64,000 bases of DNA, from contig JAMLIM010000002.1 in the NCBI GenBank assembly GCA_023954175.1, forward strand, positions 1 to 64,000. Reading direction: 5' to 3'. Shown here piece by piece: positions 57,610 to 64,000 of this stretch. Source of the DNA: Rhizobacter sp. (GTDB taxonomy: Bacteria > Pseudomonadota > Gammaproteobacteria > Burkholderiales > Burkholderiaceae_C). Below the pieces are notes generated by a model. The model was given only the letters and a program-made list of their open reading frames with translations. It searched no databases and was not told where the DNA came from. Made by a program: the position numbers and the translations under genes. Numbering within the stretch: position 1 is the first letter of the stretch; each line of letters opens with the position of its first letter.

Positions 57610-58977
57610 ATGGCCTCCTCCCTCACCGAACGCCTGAGCCGGCTCGTCAAGACGATGCGCGGCCAGGCCCGCATCACCGAAGACAACGTGCAGGACATGC
57701 TGCGCGAGGTGCGCATGGCGCTGCTCGAGGCCGACGTCGCGCTGCCCGTGGTGCGCGATTTCATCGCCCGCGTGAAGGACAAGGCGCTCGGCGCCGAGGT
57801 CGTCGGCTCGCTCACGCCGGGGCAGGCGCTGGTCGGCATCGTGCAGCGCGAACTGGCGGCGACGATGGGCGGCGGGGTCGCGGACATCGATCTGGCGGTG
57901 CAACCGCCGGCGGTGATCCTGATGGCCGGCCTGCAGGGCGCGGGCAAGACGACGACGACCGCAAAGCTCGCGCGTCACCTGACGACCAAACGCAAGAAGA
58001 AGGTGCTGACGGTGTCGGCCGACGTCTACCGGCCGGCGGCGATCGAGCAGTTGAAGGTCGTCACCCGGCAAGCGGGCGCCGAATGGTTCGCCTCGAGCGC
58101 GAGCGACAAGCCGGTCGCGATCGGCCTGGCCGCGCTCGACCACGCGCGCAAGCACTACTTCGACGTGCTGCTCGTCGACACCGCCGGGCGCCTCGCGATC
58201 GACGAGGCGCTGATGCGCGAGATCACCGAGCTGCACGCGGCCTTGAAGCCGGTCGAGACGCTGTTCGTCGTCGACGCGATGCAGGGCCAGGACGCGATCA
58301 ACACCGCCAGGGCGTTCAAGGAGGCATTGCCGCTGACCGGCATCGTGCTGACCAAGACCGACGGCGATTCGCGCGGCGGCGCGGCGCTGTCGGTGCGCGC
58401 GGTGACCGGCGTGCCGATCAAGTTCGCCGGCACGAGCGAGAAGATCGACGGCCTGGAGGTGTTCGACGCCGAACGCCACGCGTCACGCGTGCTCGGCATG
58501 GGCGACATCCTCGCCCTCGTCGAGGAGGTGCAGAAGGGCGTCGATGTCGCGGCGGCGCAGAAGCTCGCCGACAAGGTCAAGTCGGGCGATGCGTTCGACC
58601 TGAACGACTTCCTGTCGCAGCTCTCTCAGATGAAGAAGATGGGCGGCCTGTCGGGCCTGATCGACAAGCTGCCGCAGCAGATGGCCGCCAAGGCGGGCGC
58701 TGCCGACATGGACCGCGCCGAGCGCGACGTCAAGCGCATGGAGGGCATCATCTGCTCGATGACGCCGCTCGAGCGGCGCAAGCCCGATCTGCTGAAGGCG
58801 ACGCGCAAGCGCCGCATCGCCGCCGGTGCCGGCGTGCAGGTGCAGGAGGTCAACCGCCTGCTCAAGCAGTACGAGCAGATGCGCGACATGATGAAGAAGA
58901 TGAAGGGCGGCGGCATGATGAAGATGTTGAAGCGCATGGGCGGCATGAAGGGCATGATGCCGCCGGGCATGCGCTGA
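57610..58977 (+). CDS. ffh: Signal recognition particle protein Ffh
   Basis: 455 residues. N domain, then the G domain with GLQGAGKTTTTAKLA, DTAGRL and TKTDGDSRGGAALS, and a Met-rich M domain ending MMKMLKRMGGMKGMMPPGMR that binds 4.5S RNA and signal sequences. Delivers membrane proteins to FtsY, encoded at 61.2 kb. The 4.5S RNA gene is not seen here. Confidence 0.97.
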   Translation: MASSLTERLSRLVKTMRGQARITEDNVQDMLREVRMALLEADVALPVVRDFIARVKDKALGAEVVGSLTPGQALVGIVQRELAATMGGGVADIDLAVQPPAVILMAGLQGAGKTTTTAKLARHLTTKRKKKVLTVSADVYRPAAIEQLKVVTRQAGAEWFASSASDKPVAIGLAALDHARKHYFDVLLVDTAGRLAIDEALMREITELHAALKPVETLFVVDAMQGQDAINTARAFKEALPLTGIVLTKTDGDSRGGAALSVRAVTGVPIKFAGTSEKIDGLEVFDAERHASRVLGMGDILALVEEVQKGVDVAAAQKLADKVKSGDAFDLNDFLSQLSQMKKMGGLSGLIDKLPQQMAAKAGAADMDRAERDVKRMEGIICSMTPLERRKPDLLKATRKRRIAAGAGVQVQEVNRLLKQYEQMRDMMKKMKGGGMMKMLKRMGGMKGMMPPGMR

Positions 58978-59073
58978 CATCGGCGGGCTGCCGGCCCGGA
59001 CAAGACAACCGGTAACTGGACGTCGGCGGCATTTCGTGCCAAGGTGCGGGGCTTTCAAGCCGAGGTTCGACTC

Positions 59074-59772
59074 ATGGCCGTCACCGAACTGGCGCTCATC
59101 GCGCTCGTCGTCCTGCTCGTGATCGCCTTGTGGTGGCGCCGCCGCAGCGGCGGCAAGCGCAGCGCGCGGGCCGGCGCCGAGGACGCTCTCGACACCGTCG
59201 CCGACTGGCCGCCCGAGGCGGCGCGCGTGCTGACGACGCCCGAGCAGCGCGCCTACAAGCTGCTGGTGCGCAACCTGCCGCCAGGTTATGCCGTGCTTGC
59301 GCAGGTGCCGCTGTCGCGATTCCTGCGCGTCCCCACCCGCCACTCGTATCGCGAATGGATGCGCCGCGTGGGCCGGCTCAACGCCGACCTGCTTGTTTGC
59401 GACAGCACCTTTCAGGCACTCGCCGTCATCAACGTGCGGCCGACCGAAGGCAAGGATTCTGAGCGTGGCCTCGAGCGGCACGACCGCATGGATCGCGTGT
59501 TGCGCAAGGCCGGCCTGCGCGTCCTGAACTGGCGCGAAGGCGCCCTTCCGGACGAGGATCTGGTCCTGGAACTGGTGTTCGGACGCGAGCGGATGGCCGC
59601 GATCGCTGCGGCGTTCGACGAAGCGCCCACATCCGCAGGCCGGCAGTCCCGCCCGGGCGAGTTCGAGCCCCGGGCAGCGGAAACGACCGTCCCCGAGCCG
59701 CTGCCCTCGACCTTCTTCGATGACCTCGAGAGCCGGCCGGTGCCGCTGCCGCGGCCGAAGCCGCGCGAGTAG
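59074..59772 (+). CDS. DUF2726 family membrane-anchored protein
   Basis: 232 residues: one N-terminal span (LALIALVVLLVIALWW), a DUF2726 domain (about 50-178, with LTTPEQRAYKLLVRNL, FLRVPTRHSYREWMRRV, and RHDRMDRVLRKAGLRVLNW), and a Pro/Glu-rich tail. DUF2726 has a nuclease-like (PD-(D/E)XK-related) pattern in my recollection; function unknown. The ATG at 59,074 begins the anchor. Confidence 0.7.
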   Translation: MAVTELALIALVVLLVIALWWRRRSGGKRSARAGAEDALDTVADWPPEAARVLTTPEQRAYKLLVRNLPPGYAVLAQVPLSRFLRVPTRHSYREWMRRVGRLNADLLVCDSTFQALAVINVRPTEGKDSERGLERHDRMDRVLRKAGLRVLNWREGALPDEDLVLELVFGRERMAAIAAAFDEAPTSAGRQSRPGEFEPRAAETTVPEPLPSTFFDDLESRPVPLPRPKPRE

Positions 59773-59869
59773 GCCGCCTCAGCCTTCGCCGGACCGCCCC
59801 AGGAAGGTCAAGACCCGCTCGGGGACAGGTTGCCGCAGGCAACCAGAGGGTGCGGCGGTGTCAGCGCGC

Positions 59870-59901
59870 CGAACCCGATCCGGGTCGCCCGGTCGGGTTC
59901 G
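59870..59901. terminator. Hairpin between DUF2726 gene and ftsY
   Basis: CGAACCCGA, a bulged T, CCGGG, loop TCG, CCCGG, TCGGGTTCG: 14 paired bases with one bulge, in the 203-bp convergent gap. Likely a bidirectional terminator, though without a T-run. Confidence 0.6.
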
Positions 59902-59956
59902 GTGCCCAGGGGCTGCGAATGCGGGCCCCTTCGTGGCCCTTGGGGGTCGGCCGCCA

Positions 59957-59972
59957 GACGGCCGGGGCCGTC
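59957..59972 (-). terminator. Short hairpin after the ftsY stop
   Basis: GACGGC-CGGG-GCCGTC, a 6-bp perfect stem 3 bp beyond the ftsY stop codon on the minus strand. Could add to termination. Confidence 0.4.
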
Positions 59973-59975
59973 ACA

Positions 59976-61205
59976 TCAGCCGAGCAGCGCCTGCGCGAAC
60001 TCGCGCGCGTTGAAGGTCTGCAAGTCCTCGAGCTTCTCGCCGACGCCAACGAAATAGACCGGCACCGGTTGGGTGCGGCCACGCGACCAGAGCGCGATCG
60101 CGGCGAGCACGCCCCCCTTGGCCGTGCCGTCAAGCTTGGTCACGATCAACCCCGTGAGCCCGAGCGCCTCGTCGAACGCCTTCACCTGCGACAGTGCGTT
60201 CTGCCCCGTGTTGCCGTCGACGACGAGCAGCACTTCGTGCGGCGCCGAAGCCTGCGCCTTCGTGATCGTGCGGCGGATCTTCTTCAGCTCTTCCATCAGG
60301 TGCGTCTGCGTCGACAGGCGTCCCGCGGTATCGGCGATGACGACGTCGCAGCCGCGTGCACGGCCGGCCGTCACCGCGTCGAAGGTGACCGCCGCCGGGT
60401 CGCCGTCGTGCTGGCTGACGATCTCGACATTGTTCCGCCCGGCCCACACCGCAAGCTGCTCGCGCGCCGCGGCGCGGAAGGTGTCGGCCGCGGCGAGCAG
60501 CACCGTCTGCCCCGCCTGCGCGAGATGTCGCGTGAGCTTGCCGATGCTCGTCGTCTTGCCCGCACCGTTGACGCCGACAACCATGATCACGGTCGGCGTC
60601 TCGTGCCCGACGCCGAGCGCGCCCTCGAGTGGCGTGAGCAGCCCGGTGATCGCGTCGGCGAGCAGCCCCTTGACCGCGCGCGGATCGGTCGCGCGCGCCG
60701 CCTTGACGCGCCGCTTCAGGTCGTCGAGCAGGTACTGGCTCGCGGCGACGCCGGTGTCGGCCATCAACAGTGCGGTCTCGAGCTCCTCGTACAGCGCGTC
60801 GTCGATGCGCGCGCTGGTGAAGACCTGGGCAATGCCGACGCCGGTCTTGCGCAGTCCGCTGCGCAGCTTGTCCCGCCAGCGCTGTCGCTCGGGCTCGACC
60901 GGCGGCTCGGCGGCTGGCATCGGGGCCGGACTCTCGGCCGGCGCCGCGGCTTCGGACGGCTGGATCGGCGCGGGTGTCGGCGCGGGTGTCGGCGTGGTTG
61001 TTGGCGCGGATGTCGGCGCCGGTGTTGGCGGCTGTGTTGGCGGCTGTGTTGGCGCTGACGGCTCGACGACGGGGGCCGGCATTGGCCGCATAGGCGCCGG
61101 TTCTGCCGCAGCTTCGGTAGCGGCAGCGGCCGGGGCCGTCACGGGTGCGGGTGCGGGTGCAGCAGGTTCGGCGGGAGGCGCCTTTTTCTTGAAGAAGCGA
61201 AACAT
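59976..61205 (-). CDS. ftsY: SRP receptor FtsY
   Basis: 409 residues. The NG domain (about 110-409) has GVNGAGKTTSIGKL, DTAGRLSTQTHLMEELKK and TKLDGTAKGG. The usual acidic N-terminal domain is replaced by a basic start MFRFFKKKAPP and a Pro/Thr/Ala-rich repeat (about 20-100). FtsY receives Ffh-ribosome complexes at the membrane. The ATG at 61,205 is preferred; the frame is open 84 codons upstream with no homology. Confidence 0.95.
   Translation of the reverse strand: MFRFFKKKAPPAEPAAPAPAPVTAPAAAATEAAAEPAPMRPMPAPVVEPSAPTQPPTQPPTPAPTSAPTTTPTPAPTPAPIQPSEAAAPAESPAPMPAAEPPVEPERQRWRDKLRSGLRKTGVGIAQVFTSARIDDALYEELETALLMADTGVAASQYLLDDLKRRVKAARATDPRAVKGLLADAITGLLTPLEGALGVGHETPTVIMVVGVNGAGKTTSIGKLTRHLAQAGQTVLLAAADTFRAAAREQLAVWAGRNNVEIVSQHDGDPAAVTFDAVTAGRARGCDVVIADTAGRLSTQTHLMEELKKIRRTITKAQASAPHEVLLVVDGNTGQNALSQVKAFDEALGLTGLIVTKLDGTAKGGVLAAIALWSRGRTQPVPVYFVGVGEKLEDLQTFNAREFAQALLG
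60958..61070 (-). repeat. Pro/Thr/Ala coding repeat in ftsY
   Basis: Short imperfect repeats of 12-18 bp, coding PTQPPTQPPTPAPTSAPTTT-like sequence in frame within the FtsY linker. Likely a flexible spacer, prone to length change. Confidence 0.6.
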
Positions 61206-61261
61206 GGGGTCCTCTGGTGGCCGCCCGATTCTAGGCAGGCCGGTGCGGCGGGCGGACTGCC

Positions 61262-62242
61262 TCAGCCTACGCGCCGCGTCGCGGCGAGGTCTTCCGGCAC
61301 CGCCTTGCGCGGCGATGTCAGCACCAGCGTGAGCACGTGCGCGACGCGAATCGTGGCGCCCGGCCCGACCTTGGCCTCTTCGCCCTTGGCGACTGCCACG
61401 CCATTGACTTCGGTGACGCCATCCGACACCGGGCGCAGGCGGAAACCGTCCGGCCAACGGCGCAGCTCGAAGTGCCAGCGGCTGATCAGTCGTGCCTGCG
61501 CAGGGTCCGCCGGCGTCAGCACGATGTCGTTGGCCGAAGTGCCCTCGTGCTCGCGCAGCCGGCCGAAGCTGATGATGTCCTGCGCGGGCAATTCCAGGTC
61601 CTCGCGCGTTTCCTGCACGCGCACGCGGGTCGGGAAGACGGCATGGTCGCGCCAGTCGAGGGCGAGCAACTCGACCGCCCGCGCGACGCCCTTGAGCTCG
61701 GCGTTCGGCACCGGCCGGCAGTTCAGGCGCAGCATCAGCGCGAGCTCCTGGAATGCCTCGCGCGTCAGGCGGATCTCACCGGGCCGGGCCGAGGACGCCA
61801 CCCTGGCGCACAGGTTCACCGCGTCGCCGCTCACCACCACGCCATCGGTCAGCACCGGGCCGTGATGGATGCCGATGCGCAGCTGCAGCTGGCGCTCGCG
61901 CGAACGGGTCGTGTTCTCGCGCGAGATCGCGTTCTCGAGTTCGATCATCGCCAGGGCGGCGGCGTCCGTGCTGGCAAAGGTGAGGAACGCACCGTCTCCG
62001 GCCGTGTCGACCAGGCGACCTTCGTGGCCGGGCAGGCAGGCCTGCAGCAGGTCCAAATGCAGTTGCTGAAGCTGCCGGCCGGCAGCGTCGCCGAAGCGCG
62101 CGAAGTAGGCGGTCGAACCCGCGATGTCGGAGAACGCGAGCGCCATCGGCTGCTCGAAGCGGCGCGTCAGCTCCTGCTGCAGCTGGTTCTGCAGCCGCAC
62201 GATCTCGGTCATGCTGAGCGTGCTGAAGTCCATCGTGGCCAT
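61262..62242 (-). CDS. Class III nucleotide cyclase with C-terminal FHA domain
   Basis: 326 residues. The cyclase domain (about 25-195) keeps both metal aspartates (FSDIAGST, Asp39; TAGDGAF, Asp83) and the Asn/Arg pair in VNLCARV, but the base-selecting Lys position before GDG is Asp79. The FHA domain (about 225-312) shows FGR, NDIVL, SRWHFELR and VNG, the residues that bind phosphothreonine. No membrane span. The ATG at 62,242 is chosen over a TTG at 62,278; 62,233 is also possible. Divergent from a heme-sensor and Ser/Thr kinase pair, which could phosphorylate the FHA partner. Confidence 0.82.
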   Translation of the reverse strand: MATMDFSTLSMTEIVRLQNQLQQELTRRFEQPMALAFSDIAGSTAYFARFGDAAGRQLQQLHLDLLQACLPGHEGRLVDTAGDGAFLTFASTDAAALAMIELENAISRENTTRSRERQLQLRIGIHHGPVLTDGVVVSGDAVNLCARVASSARPGEIRLTREAFQELALMLRLNCRPVPNAELKGVARAVELLALDWRDHAVFPTRVRVQETREDLELPAQDIISFGRLREHEGTSANDIVLTPADPAQARLISRWHFELRRWPDGFRLRPVSDGVTEVNGVAVAKGEEAKVGPGATIRVAHVLTLVLTSPRKAVPEDLAATRRVG

Positions 62243-62403
62243 GTTGAAGGCCGCTTGATCGTCATCAACCCTGGACAAGCCGGGCGTGACATGCGACCCT
62301 CTGATTGTGCTGCATGCATCGTCAGATCGCAGGGTGGCACCGTGTACGCACGACTTGCTGAAAACGGCGGCTGTTCCGGCGCTGCGTCGGGACTTTCCCG
62401 TAG

Positions 62404-63300
62404 ATGCAGGCTGATCGGAGGTTCGCTTTGGGACTGCGGCTCAAGTTCAATATCGTGCTGCTGCTGGTCTTCCTGCTCGGGCTGGCCGTCAGCGCCTACG
62501 TGTCGCGCGAGTTGCTGCAGCGCAATGCGCGCGCGGAGGTGCTGCACACCGCCGGGGTGATGATGGAAGCGGCGCTGTCGATGCGCAGCTACACCGTCGG
62601 TCAGGTGCGCCCGAATCTGCGCCCGATGACCGAGGAGTTCCTGCCGCAAAGCGTGCCGGCCTATGCCGCCACCGAGATCATGGGCAAGCTGCACGAGACC
62701 TATCCGAACTACGCCTACAAGGAGGCGGCGCTGAACCCGACCAATCCGCGCGACCGCGCGGTGAGCTGGGAGGCCGACATCATCAACGAGTTCCGCAACA
62801 ACACGGAGCGCAAGGAGTTCTCCGGCGTGCGCGACTCGCCCACCGGCCTGTCGATGTTTCTGGCGCGGCCGCTGCAGATCAAGGATGCGAACTGCCTCGC
62901 CTGCCACACGACGGCCGAGGCCTCGCCGCCGTCCATGGTCAGGCTCTACGGCAGCAGCAACGGCTTCGGCTGGAAGCTCAACGAGATCGTCGGCGCGCAG
63001 ATCGTCTCGGTGCCGATGTCGCTGCCGATCCGCAAGGCCGACAGCGCCTTCCTCGCCTTCATGGCGTCGCTGACGGGCGTCTTCATCGTGCTGTTCGTGA
63101 TCCTCAACGTCATGTTGTCGATCCTCATCGTGCGGCCGATCCGCAGCATGTCGGCGGCCGCCGACAAGATCAGCGTCGGCGAGATGGACATTCCAGAACT
63201 GCCCGAAAGCGGCAAGGACGAAGTGGCGACGCTCGGCAAGTCGTTCAACCGCATGCGGCGCAGCCTGGAAAAGGCGATCAGCCTGATCAACGACCCATGA
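62404..63300 (+). CDS. Tll0287-like (DUF3365) heme-c sensor with HAMP domain
   Basis: 298 residues. N-terminal span (about 15-35), a periplasmic Tll0287-like domain with the c-type heme motif CLACH (164-168), a second span (about 217-240) and a HAMP domain (about 240-293, VRPIRSMSAAADKISVGEMD). The protein ends directly after HAMP with no kinase, cyclase or chemoreceptor output. Likely a redox, CO or NO sensor. The Ser/Thr kinase starting 16 bp later is the probable output partner. Confidence 0.8.
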   Translation: MQADRRFALGLRLKFNIVLLLVFLLGLAVSAYVSRELLQRNARAEVLHTAGVMMEAALSMRSYTVGQVRPNLRPMTEEFLPQSVPAYAATEIMGKLHETYPNYAYKEAALNPTNPRDRAVSWEADIINEFRNNTERKEFSGVRDSPTGLSMFLARPLQIKDANCLACHTTAEASPPSMVRLYGSSNGFGWKLNEIVGAQIVSVPMSLPIRKADSAFLAFMASLTGVFIVLFVILNVMLSILIVRPIRSMSAAADKISVGEMDIPELPESGKDEVATLGKSFNRMRRSLEKAISLINDP

Positions 63301-63316
63301 ACCGAGGCGCGCCATC

Positions 63317-64000
63317 GTGAACGGCGAGATCGCGCTGCCCGCCGGCTACGCCCTTCAGGAGTACCGCATCGAGTCGACGCTGGGCGTGGGCGGCTTCGGC
63401 CTGACCTACCTGGCCACCGACCGCAACCTGAACATGCCGGTGGCGATCAAGGAATACCTGCCGGGCGACCTGGCGCTGCGCTGCGACGACCGCTCCGTGC
63501 GCTCCAAGTCGGAGAGTGCCGAGGCGCGCTTCGCCTGGGGCCGCACGCGCTTCCTCGACGAGTCGCGCACGCTGGCGTCGTTTCGCCATCCCAACATCGT
63601 GCGCGTGCTGCGCTTCTTCGAAGCCAACCAGACGGCCTACATGGTGATGGAGTTCGTCGCCGGGCAGCCGCTCGACCAATGGATGAAGACGCGCCGCCCG
63701 GTGACCGAGCCGACGCTGATCGGGCTCGCGCTGGCGCTGCTCGACGGCATCGACGTCATCCACCGGGCCGGCGTGCTGCATCGCGACGTGAAGCCGGGCA
63801 ACATCTTCGTGCGTCACGATGGCGAACCGGTGCTGCTCGACTTCGGATCCGCCCGCGCCGCCAGCGTCGATGCCGAGCGCACCGCCATCGTGTCGCCGGG
63901 CTTTGCGCCGCTGGAGCAATACCACGCGCACGGCAACCAGGGACCGTGGAGCGACCTGTATGCGGTCGGCGCCGTGCTGTACTGGGCCGTGACCGGCCAC
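63317..64000 (+). CDS. Serine/threonine protein kinase (cut by window end)
   Basis: At least 228 residues, open to the window edge. Glycine loop LGVGGFGLTYLAT (22-34), Lys45 in VAIKEYLPGD, catalytic HRDVKPGN (155-162), DFGSAR (175-180), and the activation end GFAPLEQY. The KEYLP form is common in proteobacterial Hanks kinases. The start is GTG at 63,317; there is no signal peptide in the visible part. Adjacent to a sensor lacking an output domain and an FHA-cyclase, so a phospho-relay is suggested. Confidence 0.88.
   Translation, partial: MNGEIALPAGYALQEYRIESTLGVGGFGLTYLATDRNLNMPVAIKEYLPGDLALRCDDRSVRSKSESAEARFAWGRTRFLDESRTLASFRHPNIVRVLRFFEANQTAYMVMEFVAGQPLDQWMKTRRPVTEPTLIGLALALLDGIDVIHRAGVLHRDVKPGNIFVRHDGEPVLLDFGSARAASVDAERTAIVSPGFAPLEQYHAHGNQGPWSDLYAVGAVLYWAVTGH

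Overview
This 64 kb window is high-GC, densely coded bacterial chromosome from Burkholderiales (Betaproteobacteria). The evidence is the gene content and order: nrdA-nrdB-histone H1-like, ampD-pilR-pilS-PP0621-ccsA-ffh, dprA-smg, DUF1631, DUF494, DUF924, branched-chain-type ABC transporters and class II aldolase. No rRNA, tRNA, CRISPR array, insertion sequence or phage gene was seen.

The window looks like two pieces. From base 1 to about 10.1 kb, leucine is coded almost only by CTG. Two intergenic copies of a repeat ending in AGCTATCAAA, of the kind I associate with Comamonadaceae (Acidovorax-like) genomes, also lie here. From about 10.13 kb to the right end, CTC leucine and GTC valine codons are abundant, as in the Rubrivivax/Leptothrix/Methylibium group. 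The switch falls inside one intact livM gene, at a conserved permease motif. This is either homologous recombination or an assembly chimera.

Layout. 0.2-7.8 kb: a GtrII-like membrane glucosyltransferase, a frameshifted SdpI-family gene, a small membrane protein, an EF-G paralogue, DUF924, an RNB ribonuclease and a class III CoA-transferase. 7.9-19.5 kb: an aromatic-acid uptake and activation locus. A leftward livJ-livH-livM-livG-livF transporter, with a terminator-like hairpin after livJ, is divergent from feruloyl-CoA synthase, a 4-hydroxybenzoyl-CoA-type thioesterase, a second transporter (livH, a fused livM-livG, livF) and a MarR regulator. 19.5-31.4 kb: yajC-secD-secF, DUF1631, smg with a damaged 5' end, dprA, a LysM protein, def-fmt-htpX and a small lipoprotein. 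31.5-41.5 kb: glycolysis (pgk, pyk, fba), ilvA, and purine genes purC, purE and purK, with an unrelated TPR-like gene between purC and purE, then tsaC.

41.6-46.4 kb: a GDSL-like lipoprotein with an altered nucleophile block, dacB (PBP4), tsaB, rimI and a family 4 uracil-DNA glycosylase. 46.5-51.8 kb: a repetitive lysine/alanine histone H1-like protein and the class I ribonucleotide reductase nrdAB. Its promoter carries two NrdR boxes exactly 31 bp apart, one over the -10 and one upstream of the -35. 52-61.2 kb: ampD, the pilR/pilS two-component system, a PP0621 protein, a cytochrome c assembly protein with an in-frame 27-bp tandem repeat, and the SRP pair ffh and ftsY converging around a DUF2726 gene.

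61.3-64 kb (right edge): a signalling cluster of a class III cyclase fused to an FHA domain, divergent from a membrane sensor (heme-c motif CLACH plus HAMP but no output domain), which is followed 16 bp later by a Ser/Thr protein kinase cut by the window end. A sensor-kinase-FHA-cyclase relay is the best candidate here for an undescribed system, but it is inferred from gene context.
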